Shown: positions 26,087 through 34,725 of the stretch, piece after piece
Layout of the letters: each line of letters opens with the position of its first letter
Position numbering within the stretch: the first letter of the stretch is position 1
Source: an uncultured Flavobacteriaceae bacterium
GTDB taxonomy: Bacteria; Bacteroidota; Bacteroidia; Flavobacteriales; Flavobacteriaceae
Direction: 5' to 3'
Assembly: GCA_913043275.1 (NCBI GenBank)
Contig: CAJWLL010000004.1
Coordinates: forward strand, 1 to 41,446
DNA: 41,446 nt
The notes under the pieces: generated by a model
The model's input: only the letters and a program-made list of their open reading frames with translations
Told to the model about the DNA's origin: nothing
Database searches by the model: none
Translations under genes and position numbers: made by a program

Positions 26087-28054
26087 TTAATAACCCTGAC
26101 GCCAATTTTTTTGACCACTCAGTCTTACTTTTATCTCAATTTTACCTCCTTCTATAGAAGAGGATGGAATATTTAATTCTAATCTCTTAAGACCCTTTAT
26201 TCTTCTATCTAAATCAAGTGGTGGAGGATCCAATGATATTATTTTCATTTCGATATCAGGGTGACTTAAATTTTCAACAAAAAGTTTTTTGACAGGTGTC
26301 ACTGAGGAATATTCAGGTTTACTAATTGTAGCTCCTCCTCTAGTAATATCAATATCAAATGTTGTAATCAATTGCCAAGTAATAGTCTTAGTAGATTCGT
26401 TAATTTCAATAAAATCATCAATTACCAATGAAGTATTACTTTCTTTAGTAAACTTCCTTTTAGAACTTTTTAATACTCCTTCAAAAACAGGAGTTAAATC
26501 AAAGGTTACCTCTGGTTTATCACCTTGTTTAAAATCAACTATTGTAGCTTTACCATCAACTTTGTGAAGCTGATTATTAACAGTTATTGTACTATGGCCA
26601 AAATTTCCCTTATTCAATAATGTCCATCTTTGACTATCCTGAGCTTTATTCCAAAGGTCAAAACCTTTTTTTTCTAAATCGTGATAGGCCTGATTTCCAG
26701 GATCTGACACCCATCTCAAACCATTAATTTCAAAAATAAAAGAACCTGCGTCCATGTTCCCATGATTAACTGTACCACTTCCTCCCTTGCATCCAAGATA
26801 GTAGCTATACGGATCATCGTATCCCCCAGTAAAGACGGCTATTGGATTAGTCCCATCTCCCTTCCATGAGGTTGGTAATTCTGATTCTTTTTGCTTCTGG
26901 TACTGTGAAAGCCATACAAGTCCAGCTCCATTTAACCTTCTCAATCTTCCAATTTTTTGAGGGGCAGTTTGAATTGTGTTTTTTTGAATTTTTAAACTTT
27001 CGGGAGGATTTAAAAATCTACTCCTCTCGAAAAATAGCTCATCTCCAGATTTTGAGGCAAACCAAGCAAGTGTTACATCAGGATTAATAGATCTTTTATC
27101 CCCACAATCTGCGTAGTTATAATACCAACCAGAGGGCGTATTCATAAGTAACCGAAAATAGGCACTATCCTTAAAACCTGGATAATCTCCTAAACCAAAG
27201 TCAGTACCAAAAGCACTTTCAAGCATGGCGTTAGTTACAACTGAAAAAGAAGTACCATACCCCCAGTATGTAGATCCCTCAGGATAAACTCCATCTGGTC
27301 CATACTCATCCAAGGCATGTGGTATTCCATCTAACGACCTTTTTATAGTTCTTGCTGCAAGCTGAGGGTTAATCTCAGCTATTGCAATAGATCCAGCGAT
27401 CATTCCACCATTACATACTTGATTCCAGTTATTGTTGCTATCAATCCACCAAATATTTGATCTATTTTCAGTTTCATAACTTGGCATAATTCCTTTTTCA
27501 ATTATTGCTTGAATAGCCTTATCAATTGTAGATTGTGGTAAGTCTCCAGCTGTCCAATCCAAGGCAAATGCAAGTGCCATTGTCATTTCTCCAACATCTA
27601 AGTAATGTGAGGGGTTCCAATCCGAGAATAAACAAACAGCTAAAACTTCATTATTTATTCGATCAAGAATTATTGGATCTTTCTCTACATGATAGACCAT
27701 CCCCAGCATATTAATTCTATAAAGCATTTCTCTGGATATATGCAAAAGACGCCTACCTATCTTTATTCTCTCAAGATAAGGCTGATTCATAACACCCATT
27801 GCGTTCAATTTTATTGCAGAATAAAAATTCTTCACAACAGGATCCGTTTTAAGTTTATCTCTAAGAACCTTATCAATTTCTGAATTTAAAACAAGCCTTG
27901 GCTGATCTTTTCTTAGGTTATCAATTAAAAAATTCTTGGTAAAAGGATTTGTTAACTTAACAGATGGGGTATCATTGTTATCGGAAAAACTTTTTTTGCA
28001 AGAAATAAAGTTTAAGGATAATCCAATAATTAAAAATATTTGAATTTTCTTCAT
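26087..28054 (-). CDS. Heparinase II/III-family polysaccharide lyase (lipoprotein)
   Basis: A 655-residue protein with a lipoprotein signal (LNFISC, Cys19), then an alpha/alpha toroid (about 60-370) and beta-sandwich domains to the end. The probable catalytic groups are N211/N215 in NWNQVCNGG, Y257 to Y263 in YPEGSTYWGYG, and H431 in VNHGNMDAGSF. All three motifs match those of the next gene, so the two are paralogous folds with different mature ends: one lipid-anchored and one free. It is the first gene after the susD terminator and probably starts its own transcript. Lyase class is firm, substrate unknown. Confidence 0.86.
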   Translation of the reverse strand: MKKIQIFLIIGLSLNFISCKKSFSDNNDTPSVKLTNPFTKNFLIDNLRKDQPRLVLNSEIDKVLRDKLKTDPVVKNFYSAIKLNAMGVMNQPYLERIKIGRRLLHISREMLYRINMLGMVYHVEKDPIILDRINNEVLAVCLFSDWNPSHYLDVGEMTMALAFALDWTAGDLPQSTIDKAIQAIIEKGIMPSYETENRSNIWWIDSNNNWNQVCNGGMIAGSIAIAEINPQLAARTIKRSLDGIPHALDEYGPDGVYPEGSTYWGYGTSFSVVTNAMLESAFGTDFGLGDYPGFKDSAYFRLLMNTPSGWYYNYADCGDKRSINPDVTLAWFASKSGDELFFERSRFLNPPESLKIQKNTIQTAPQKIGRLRRLNGAGLVWLSQYQKQKESELPTSWKGDGTNPIAVFTGGYDDPYSYYLGCKGGSGTVNHGNMDAGSFIFEINGLRWVSDPGNQAYHDLEKKGFDLWNKAQDSQRWTLLNKGNFGHSTITVNNQLHKVDGKATIVDFKQGDKPEVTFDLTPVFEGVLKSSKRKFTKESNTSLVIDDFIEINESTKTITWQLITTFDIDITRGGATISKPEYSSVTPVKKLFVENLSHPDIEMKIISLDPPPLDLDRRIKGLKRLELNIPSSSIEGGKIEIKVRLSGQKNWRQGY

Positions 28055-28190
28055 GCCTCTAGTTTTTTCAATTAAAAAAAATTAAGCTAGTTAATTATAT
28101 AAAATAAATGGTTTTTTCTCAATCACAAAATATGAAATTTCAATCGATTAAAAAAGCTAATAACTTAATAATAATGAGCTATTTAATAAA

Positions 28191-28216
28191 AAAAGCCATC
28201 TAAAAAGATGGCTTTT
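28191..28216 (-). terminator. Strong hairpin terminator after susD
   Basis: A perfect 10-base-pair stem, AAAAGCCATC (28191-28200) and GATGGCTTTT (28207-28216), with a 6-base loop TAAAAA. U-rich tracts follow on both strands, so it can work in both directions. It lies just downstream of the susD stop and before the lyase gene starting at 28054. It likely ends or attenuates the susCD transcript. Confidence 0.85.
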
Positions 28217-28242
28217 TTTATTAAATAATTAGGTAAGTAAAA

Positions 28243-30036
28243 TTAATACCCAGGATTCTGTTTCAAATTAGGATTTTGAGATAAAACATCTAAAGGCAAT
28301 GGCCAAAAATAATGTTTGCTCTCATCAAAAACAGGATTCTCAAAATCAGTTCCTTTATAGACCTCCAAATAGGTTTTACCATCGACTTCACCAGTTTTAA
28401 CAGTTGCTTTACCATCTAGATCAAATCTGGAAGAATTCGCTGCATCCCATCTCATACCATAGTCTTTATTTTCAAGTTTTTTACCTTGCCCCCATCTTCT
28501 TAGATCATTAAATCTATGGCCTTCCATAAATAACTCAACTCTTCGCTCTCTTCTAATTTCAACAAGTAGCGCAGAAACTCCATCAGCTGCATAACGAGGA
28601 TCCATTGGAGGATTGTTAGTCATATGAATCATACCATCTCTATCTCTAAGTAAATTTATACTTATATCTAGGTCGGCCTGAGAAATACTTCCATTACCAA
28701 GCTCAGCTTTAGCCTCTGCATAATTTAGAAGAGTTTCAGCATATCTCATGCTAAGACCAGGAGTTATCGATGTACTATAGCCTGCATGCGCAGATTTAAC
28801 ATTATAGATTTTTATAATATGATAACCTGTGTAAGATTTAAGACCTCCAGACATACCTTGAATACGCGGATAAGTATTCACTCCAAAATCATGATTACCG
28901 TATCTATAAATGGCCTGATCAGAAGGAAGCAAAATTGTTTGTCTTAACCTTGGATCTCTATTCTCCCAGATATCCTCATAAACATCGTCTCCTTTGTAAA
29001 GAGGAGATAAGCTTATCGGAAGTCCATCAGAGCAAAGATAATCCTCAACCATGTTTTTTGTCATTCCACCATTATACCCTCTGTGATATGACTGAACATG
29101 ATTGGCTTTAACTCCTAACTGATATTTTACAAAATGAATAACCTCGGAATTTGAGTCTATACCTTCCATACTATGTAATTCATTGTATGTTCTACCTGGA
29201 GCACCCTGATGCAAACTATATTTACCACCATCAATTAATGCTTTGGCAGCTTCAGCTGCATGGGTTAACCATGAGGATTCACCACCTAGACCATGGTATT
29301 TCCTCCATGTTCCTTCCAAGAGACAAATTCTTGATTTCATGTGTAGTGCCTGAGATTTAGATAACTTAATTTTATCACCGTTATCTCGAAGGTTCGCTAC
29401 AGCAAAGTTTAAATCCTCTAAAACTTTACCCATTACAAAATCTCTAGAATCTCTTGGTCCATTTAAGATATCTTCATCATCTGTTGTAACTTCTTTATCA
29501 ACCCATTGTGCAGATCCAAAATCCCTAATTAAACGGGCATAAAACATTGCTCTCATAAGTCTAGCCTCACCAGCATAGTGATCTTTTACAGATTGAGAAA
29601 CATTTGCATTGTCATAGTTTGCAAGTCCGATGTTTACAGCTCGAATCAGCGAAAATCCTTTATATCCATACCATCCACCAGGTGCATGAGCATTTTTAGA
29701 TGACGGTGCTACAGCAACACCTGCCCTAATTCGAGCATATGTAGCGTGTCTTCCATGTCTTGGGGCAGTATTATCTGACATCCCATCATAATGAAGATAT
29801 GATATTCTGTGACTATCAAAACGTCTCCAGTGACCAAAAAGAAATGGATAATTTGTGTCATTCTGAACTAAATCATAGAAACCTTGATTAAATACCATTA
29901 AATCATTCTCTGTGTTCCAGAAAGAAGAATTACTAATTTCATCTAGTGGTGCTCTTTCAAGGAAGTCATCATTACAGCCAATTAATAGAAAAAGAACTGC
30001 AAAACTTTTGATTATATTTTTTGTTAAATTTTTCAT
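28243..30036 (-). CDS. susD: SusD/RagB-family glycan-binding lipoprotein
   Basis: A 597-residue outer-membrane lipoprotein. The lipobox is LLIGC (Cys21), followed by the SusD-type start NDDFLERAPLDEISNSSFWN, a TPR-rich body (AGEARLMRAMFYARLIRDFG) and the C-terminal RRERRVELFMEGHRFNDLRRWGQGK signature. SusD proteins cap the SusC channel and bind the incoming oligosaccharide on the cell surface. The gene is 18 bases after susC and is followed by a strong terminator. The surface is rich in Trp/Tyr/His segments, but the glycan cannot be deduced. Confidence 0.96.
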   Translation of the reverse strand: MKNLTKNIIKSFAVLFLLIGCNDDFLERAPLDEISNSSFWNTENDLMVFNQGFYDLVQNDTNYPFLFGHWRRFDSHRISYLHYDGMSDNTAPRHGRHATYARIRAGVAVAPSSKNAHAPGGWYGYKGFSLIRAVNIGLANYDNANVSQSVKDHYAGEARLMRAMFYARLIRDFGSAQWVDKEVTTDDEDILNGPRDSRDFVMGKVLEDLNFAVANLRDNGDKIKLSKSQALHMKSRICLLEGTWRKYHGLGGESSWLTHAAEAAKALIDGGKYSLHQGAPGRTYNELHSMEGIDSNSEVIHFVKYQLGVKANHVQSYHRGYNGGMTKNMVEDYLCSDGLPISLSPLYKGDDVYEDIWENRDPRLRQTILLPSDQAIYRYGNHDFGVNTYPRIQGMSGGLKSYTGYHIIKIYNVKSAHAGYSTSITPGLSMRYAETLLNYAEAKAELGNGSISQADLDISINLLRDRDGMIHMTNNPPMDPRYAADGVSALLVEIRRERRVELFMEGHRFNDLRRWGQGKKLENKDYGMRWDAANSSRFDLDGKATVKTGEVDGKTYLEVYKGTDFENPVFDESKHYFWPLPLDVLSQNPNLKQNPGY

Positions 30037-30054
30037 CTTTTAAAATCTTTTAAA

Positions 30055-33000
30055 TTATAATCCAACTTTCAAACCAAATGCATGAGTCCTATTCTTATAG
30101 TACTCTTGGGTAAGTGTTGGTCTTACCTCAGGATCTAGTGGTGGTCGCATATTTGTTTGCTCCCATAAGTTTTGACCTGAATAATAAAGGCTCATTGATT
30201 GTAGACCAATCTGATCGACAATACTCTGAGGTACTTTATAACTAAGAGTAAGCTGCTTTAGTCTTATATATGAAGCATCTTGCAGATATCGATCATTTAC
30301 GTGGTAATTCTTTTTATCATTGTACCCAATATGAGGTGCTGGGAAATATGCATCTGGATTTGACGGTGACCATGAGTCTGTGATATAATACCACTCAGCA
30401 TTTCCAGCATTCCAAGGCCAAAAAGCATTCCAGTTGTTGGTTGGCGGGAAATAATCACCCTTTAATATACCTTGGAAAAAGGTATTAAGAGTCCAGTTCT
30501 TATATCTTAAATCAAGGTTTAATCCAAATCTATAACGCATACTCTCGTTACCGATAACTCTTCTATCTCCTGTATCTGATAAAGTATCGTTTCCTCTATC
30601 AACAATCCCATCTCCATCAAGGTCCAAAAAGTTAACATCACCAGCAGCCCAGTTATCACCAAGAACAGCTAAGTCATTTGTCTGAGCAGCAGCATCGGTT
30701 TGAAATAAACCTCCTGTTTTATATCCCCAGATCTCCCCTATTTGCTGTCCGACATAGTATTCATTTAATGACCCAGTAGGGTTATCATATTTTGTTATTT
30801 CAGCTTGACTATCAGAAAGAGCAAGTGTTAGTCCATAGTACCAATCTTGATCCAGTTGATTTTTCCAAGTGGCAGCAAGCTCCCATCCAGTAGTTTTCAA
30901 ATCAGCAGCATTAGATTTTGGAGCCGAAGTTCCTAAAATATCGGGATATGAAACCATCATAAGCATATCTTTAGTTTCCCTTGTAAATAAATCAAAGCTA
31001 AAATCTAATCTACTATCAAGTAAAGTAGCATCAATTCCAAAGTTAGTCGATGCAACAGTCTCCCAAGTTAAATCTGAACTTACAAGACCAGCAGGAGTTA
31101 CATAAGGTGCAGCTCCACCACTCAACATAAATCTAGATGTTCCAGATCCCATAGTTGAAATATATGGGTAGTAATCACTACCTAAAAGTTGATTTCCAAG
31201 TTCACCATAAGAACCTCTTACTTTCAAACGATTAAGCCAAGAACCGGCTACATCAGCCATAAAAGCTTCCTCTGAAAGGACCCACCCTGCAGAGAATGAT
31301 GGGAAGAAGTCATATCTGCTTTCGGAAGGGAATCTTGAGCTGGCGTCATAACGTCCGTTAAGCTCAACCAAGTATTTATCTTGAAATATATAATTAAACC
31401 TGTAAAAAGCACCTCGCAAAGAAACATGAGATGCGCCACTGTAGGTTTCTTGATTTCCAACGGTTGCATTAATATTTGTAACAGCAGGTGTAATTAACTC
31501 ATAAGCTCTTCCAGTTAAATAGTGCCTGTCACCTTTTTCCTGGTTAAATCCGACAAGCGCCTTAAAATAGTGGTTTGATGCCTCAGGCTCATATGTATAA
31601 TCTGCATAGGCATTAAATACATAGTAAAACTTTTTGTCATATCTGTTTTGGATATAATCAGTAGCAGAGAATCCAGAATCATACTCAATATTTGTAAGGT
31701 CAACAGAATTACTTGCTTTAACAGCAGTGATTTTTGTTCTTTGATCCTCCGCAAATGTATATGTATAATTAGGAGAAAACTCAGCTCTAATTTTTAAACC
31801 TTTCATTGGTTTTATTGTAATACCCTGAGTGGCAACTAAATCGGTCTGCTGCATTAGATCTCTACCTCCATCCATTAAAAATGGTAATGGGTTTGTCGAT
31901 ATAAAGTAATTCCCTATATGCTCTTCATAATCAGACCTATCGCCAGGGGTAATATAATATGGAAGGTCAGGAAAGTTTGTTGCTCTTCCACCCATTCTAA
32001 TAAAAGAGTTAATATTTACATCCCAGTTATAAAAATGCGGTTCATCATTTGTCTCATGAGTTATTAAAGCCCTGGTATCCATTTCCAACCAATCGGTGAC
32101 TTCATAAGATACTTTTGCAAGCATGTTATATCTATCATAGTCTATATTCTTGTCGTCCATTTTAATCCAACCTTTTTTCTCTAATACACCAAGAGATACA
32201 TAATAGTTCGATTTCTCTGTTGACCCTGAGACACTAAGGTTATGCCTTTGCTGAGGAATCCATTCTTTTAGGTACATGTTCTTAAAATCATTGTAACCAA
32301 CATACCTAATTACTGAACCATCTCTATACCATGCATTCTCAGGACTAGGGTTGTTACTGTAAATCTGAGCAGCAGCCAAATAATCGTCATCATAAGAAGG
32401 TGCTCCATTAGTTCGAATATTGGCTTCGTTTCTAGCCAAAGCATACTGATAAGGATCATCAATAGGATCCATTAACATAATCGGTTTACCCCAGGAAAAT
32501 TCAGTTTGAAAACTCACTCTAGCTTTTGTTGACTTACCCTTTTTCGTAGTAACAAGGATAACACCAAAAGCAGCTCTTGCTCCATAAATAGCAGCAGAGG
32601 AAGCATCTTTAAGCACACTAATACTTTCAATATCATTAGGATTAACACTCCCAATATCCATTGGAACATTATCAACCAAAATAAGAGGTGTACCTCCATT
32701 AATAGATTCAAAACCTCGAATATTAAATTCAGGAGAAGTAGTTGGGTCACCATTTCTAATATCAATGTTTAGGTTTGGAATAACACCTTGAAGTCCTTCT
32801 CCTAAATTTACAATAGGTCTGTCGTCGAGAACTTCTCCAGAAACTGCCGCTACCGCACCAGTTAGATTAATTTTCTTCTGAGTACCATACCCAGTAACAA
32901 CAACCTCTTCTAGCTCACTATCACCCTGAAGAACAGCTGAAATAGCTTCTTGATTGGCTGATATCGTGATTAGTTGAGTTTGGAATCCAACGTAAGAAAG

Positions 33001-33246
33001 TTCCAAAACATCGCCCTCGTTGGCCTGTATTGAAAAATTTCCATCAAAATCTGTTGTAACTCCAGTATCTGATCCCTGAACAATGACAGTAGCTCCGGGA
33101 AGCGGTCCATCAGGATCCGAAACAGTTCCATTGACTGTCTGTTGTCCCATGACTTGAGACCCTAGAAATACCAAAATCAGAAGTAAACCTTTTTTGAAAA
33201 ACTTCAAAATCGGATTTCTGTTTGATAATTTTTTTAAGTGAATCAT
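30055..33246 (-). CDS. susC: SusC/RagA-family TonB-dependent outer-membrane importer
   Basis: A 1063-residue outer-membrane receptor with a signal peptide ending at VMGQQ. Next come an N-terminal carboxypeptidase-regulatory-like beta domain (TVNGTVSDPDGPLPGATVIV, about 37-112), the TonB-box/plug start EEVVVTGYGTQKKINLTGAV, and the plug with IRGFESINGGTPLILVDNVP and SVLKDASSAAIYGARAAFGVILVTTKKGK. The remainder is a 22-strand barrel ending in GLKVGL. It imports oligosaccharides with TonB energy in complex with SusD. An operator-like palindrome and promoter boxes lie about 90-120 bases upstream. No FecR/anti-sigma extension is present, consistent with control by the LacI-type regulator rather than an ECF sigma. 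Confidence 0.97.
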   Translation of the reverse strand: MIHLKKLSNRNPILKFFKKGLLLILVFLGSQVMGQQTVNGTVSDPDGPLPGATVIVQGSDTGVTTDFDGNFSIQANEGDVLELSYVGFQTQLITISANQEAISAVLQGDSELEEVVVTGYGTQKKINLTGAVAAVSGEVLDDRPIVNLGEGLQGVIPNLNIDIRNGDPTTSPEFNIRGFESINGGTPLILVDNVPMDIGSVNPNDIESISVLKDASSAAIYGARAAFGVILVTTKKGKSTKARVSFQTEFSWGKPIMLMDPIDDPYQYALARNEANIRTNGAPSYDDDYLAAAQIYSNNPSPENAWYRDGSVIRYVGYNDFKNMYLKEWIPQQRHNLSVSGSTEKSNYYVSLGVLEKKGWIKMDDKNIDYDRYNMLAKVSYEVTDWLEMDTRALITHETNDEPHFYNWDVNINSFIRMGGRATNFPDLPYYITPGDRSDYEEHIGNYFISTNPLPFLMDGGRDLMQQTDLVATQGITIKPMKGLKIRAEFSPNYTYTFAEDQRTKITAVKASNSVDLTNIEYDSGFSATDYIQNRYDKKFYYVFNAYADYTYEPEASNHYFKALVGFNQEKGDRHYLTGRAYELITPAVTNINATVGNQETYSGASHVSLRGAFYRFNYIFQDKYLVELNGRYDASSRFPSESRYDFFPSFSAGWVLSEEAFMADVAGSWLNRLKVRGSYGELGNQLLGSDYYPYISTMGSGTSRFMLSGGAAPYVTPAGLVSSDLTWETVASTNFGIDATLLDSRLDFSFDLFTRETKDMLMMVSYPDILGTSAPKSNAADLKTTGWELAATWKNQLDQDWYYGLTLALSDSQAEITKYDNPTGSLNEYYVGQQIGEIWGYKTGGLFQTDAAAQTNDLAVLGDNWAAGDVNFLDLDGDGIVDRGNDTLSDTGDRRVIGNESMRYRFGLNLDLRYKNWTLNTFFQGILKGDYFPPTNNWNAFWPWNAGNAEWYYITDSWSPSNPDAYFPAPHIGYNDKKNYHVNDRYLQDASYIRLKQLTLSYKVPQSIVDQIGLQSMSLYYSGQNLWEQTNMRPPLDPEVRPTLTQEYYKNRTHAFGLKVGL

Positions 33247-33335
33247 AAAAAAAAATTTAATTAGTAATAGTTTTGATTGTTTGTCTAATTATCATAAGAT
33301 TAATAATAGTTTAATAAAATTATGATACAAATAAG

Positions 33336-33366
33336 CAAAATAAAAAGATGTGTGCGTACACACAAA
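33336..33366 (-). promoter_or_regulatory. Putative susC promoter (Bacteroidota -33/-7 boxes)
   Basis: On the minus strand, TTTG (33366-33363) is followed after 20 bases by TATTTTG (33342-33336), close to the Bacteroidota TTTG / TAnnTTTG promoter with one base missing from the -7 box. Transcription would begin near 33330, giving a leader of about 85 bases. The operator-like palindrome fills the spacer. Confidence 0.5.
33349..33362 (-). promoter_or_regulatory. Operator-like palindrome in the susC promoter
   Basis: TGTGTGC-GTACACA is centred on CG, and 6 of 7 base pairs across the dyad match. It shares 11 of 12 core bases with the site before the MFS-uronate operon at 18544-18555. CG-centred dyads of this size are typical of LacI-family operators. 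It sits exactly between the -33 and -7 boxes, so a bound repressor would block RNA polymerase. Binding by the LacI-family protein of this window is inferred. Confidence 0.6.
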
Positions 33367-33588
33367 TTTAAAAATTTGATTTATTTAGTCCACTAATATA
33401 TTAAAATATGTTAATGTTTTTCTAAAATTAAAATTTTTTTTTTACTTAAAAATCTAAAATGATTTGATTTTTAGGAGCAATTTTTAAAAATCATCCAAAT
33501 GTTTCATTATTAATTTCTCATATTAAATTAATTATTATCCTTTACATAAAACAACAAAAGGTTTTAATTTAATGGAAATTAAAGTGAT

Positions 33589-34725
33589 ATGAGAGTTCTT
33601 ATAATACCTGATTCCTTCAAAGGTAGTATGTCTGCTAAGGAGGTAGCTCTGGTAATGCAAAGTTCAATAAAAAAAGTATTTCCCGATAGTCATTGTAGCC
33701 TGATGCCTTTTTCTGATGGAGGTGAAGGAGCATTAAAAGTTTTACAAAATCATGCCAAAGGATATCTTAAGAAATGTTTATCAACCGATGCATTGTTAAG
33801 GACTATTGAAGCTACGTATTTTTGTTTCAATGATCAAAAAAGTGCTTGGATAGAACTATCAGAGACTGCTGGCCTTTCTAAATTAACTATCCAGGAATAC
33901 AATCCACTTAAAACAAGCACATGGGGAACAGGTAAAATGATCCTTAATGCTTTGGATCACGGATTTAAAAAAATTTACTTGGGGATTGGCGGAAGTGCCA
34001 CCCATGATTTTGGTAGCGGCATTATTAATGCCTTAAACGGAGTGTTTTTTGACAAAAACAACAAAAGACTTGGTTATGGTGGAGGTGCAATATCGAAACT
34101 GAATCGTATTGATTTGTCACAATTGGATACTCGCGTGTCAAGGACTGAATGGATTATTGGCTGTGATGTTGAAAATCCATTATTAGGAAAACAAGGGGCA
34201 GCCCATACTTATGCAAAACAGAAAGGAGCTTCTTTGGAGATAATTGATCGGCTCGAATTTGCGGGCAATCAATTTTCTGATGTTGTACAAAGTCAATATG
34301 GAGTGGATATCAAATCAATAAGTGGTGGAGGTGCTGCAGGAGGAGTAGGCGCAGGACTATATGGCCTTTTGAATGCTCGGCTAGAAAAGGGGTTTGATTT
34401 GTTGGCTGAGCTTACTGGGGTAAATCAACAATTAGATAAAGTAGATTTAGTTTTAACAGGTGAAGGAGCTTTTGACAATCAGAGTTTATTTGGAAAATTA
34501 CCTTATAAAGTGGCTCAACTGACGCAAAAAAATAAAATTCCGACCTTGATTATCGCTGGTCAAGCAAGTATTGATGAACTCCCTAATATGCCTCATGTTA
34601 AGGTTTATAAAACCCAACCAGAGCATATGCCACTTAACCAGGCCCTTAAAAAAGCCCCTCAAAACCTTGAATTAAAGCTTTTAGAGGTCCTTAATTTATT
34701 TAAGTTAGAAAACATGAGGTTGTGA
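33589..34725 (+). CDS. Glycerate 2-kinase (GlxK/GarK family)
   Basis: A 378-residue kinase of the glycerate kinase family. Motifs are IPDSFKGSMSAKEVA at the start, MPFSDGGEGALKVL, LGIGGSATHDFGSGI, ISGGGAAGGVGAGLYGLLNARLEKGFDLL and VLTGEGAFDNQSLFGK. It phosphorylates D-glycerate to 2-phosphoglycerate, feeding lower glycolysis. The following GntP-type permease overlaps it by 4 bases, so glycerate (or a related acid) is probably imported and used by this pair. It is divergent from susC. A link to the polysaccharide is not proven; glycerate could come from a co-occurring compound such as a glycosylglycerate. Confidence 0.92.
   Translation: MRVLIIPDSFKGSMSAKEVALVMQSSIKKVFPDSHCSLMPFSDGGEGALKVLQNHAKGYLKKCLSTDALLRTIEATYFCFNDQKSAWIELSETAGLSKLTIQEYNPLKTSTWGTGKMILNALDHGFKKIYLGIGGSATHDFGSGIINALNGVFFDKNNKRLGYGGGAISKLNRIDLSQLDTRVSRTEWIIGCDVENPLLGKQGAAHTYAKQKGASLEIIDRLEFAGNQFSDVVQSQYGVDIKSISGGGAAGGVGAGLYGLLNARLEKGFDLLAELTGVNQQLDKVDLVLTGEGAFDNQSLFGKLPYKVAQLTQKNKIPTLIIAGQASIDELPNMPHVKVYKTQPEHMPLNQALKKAPQNLELKLLEVLNLFKLENMRL

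Larger units (their letters stand above)
33247..33588. other. Divergent intergenic region between susC and glycerate kinase
   Basis: 342 very AT-rich bases with no supported gene. It holds the susC promoter and operator-like palindrome (listed separately). It also has an imperfect inverted repeat, CTTAAAAATC (33445-33454) and GATTTTTAGG (33466-33475), with 9 of 10 bases pairing, beside a T-run at 33434-33443. A second short palindrome, ATTTTTAAAAAT, follows near 33481-33492. I could not find a convincing promoter for the plus-strand glycerate kinase. Confidence 0.5.
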
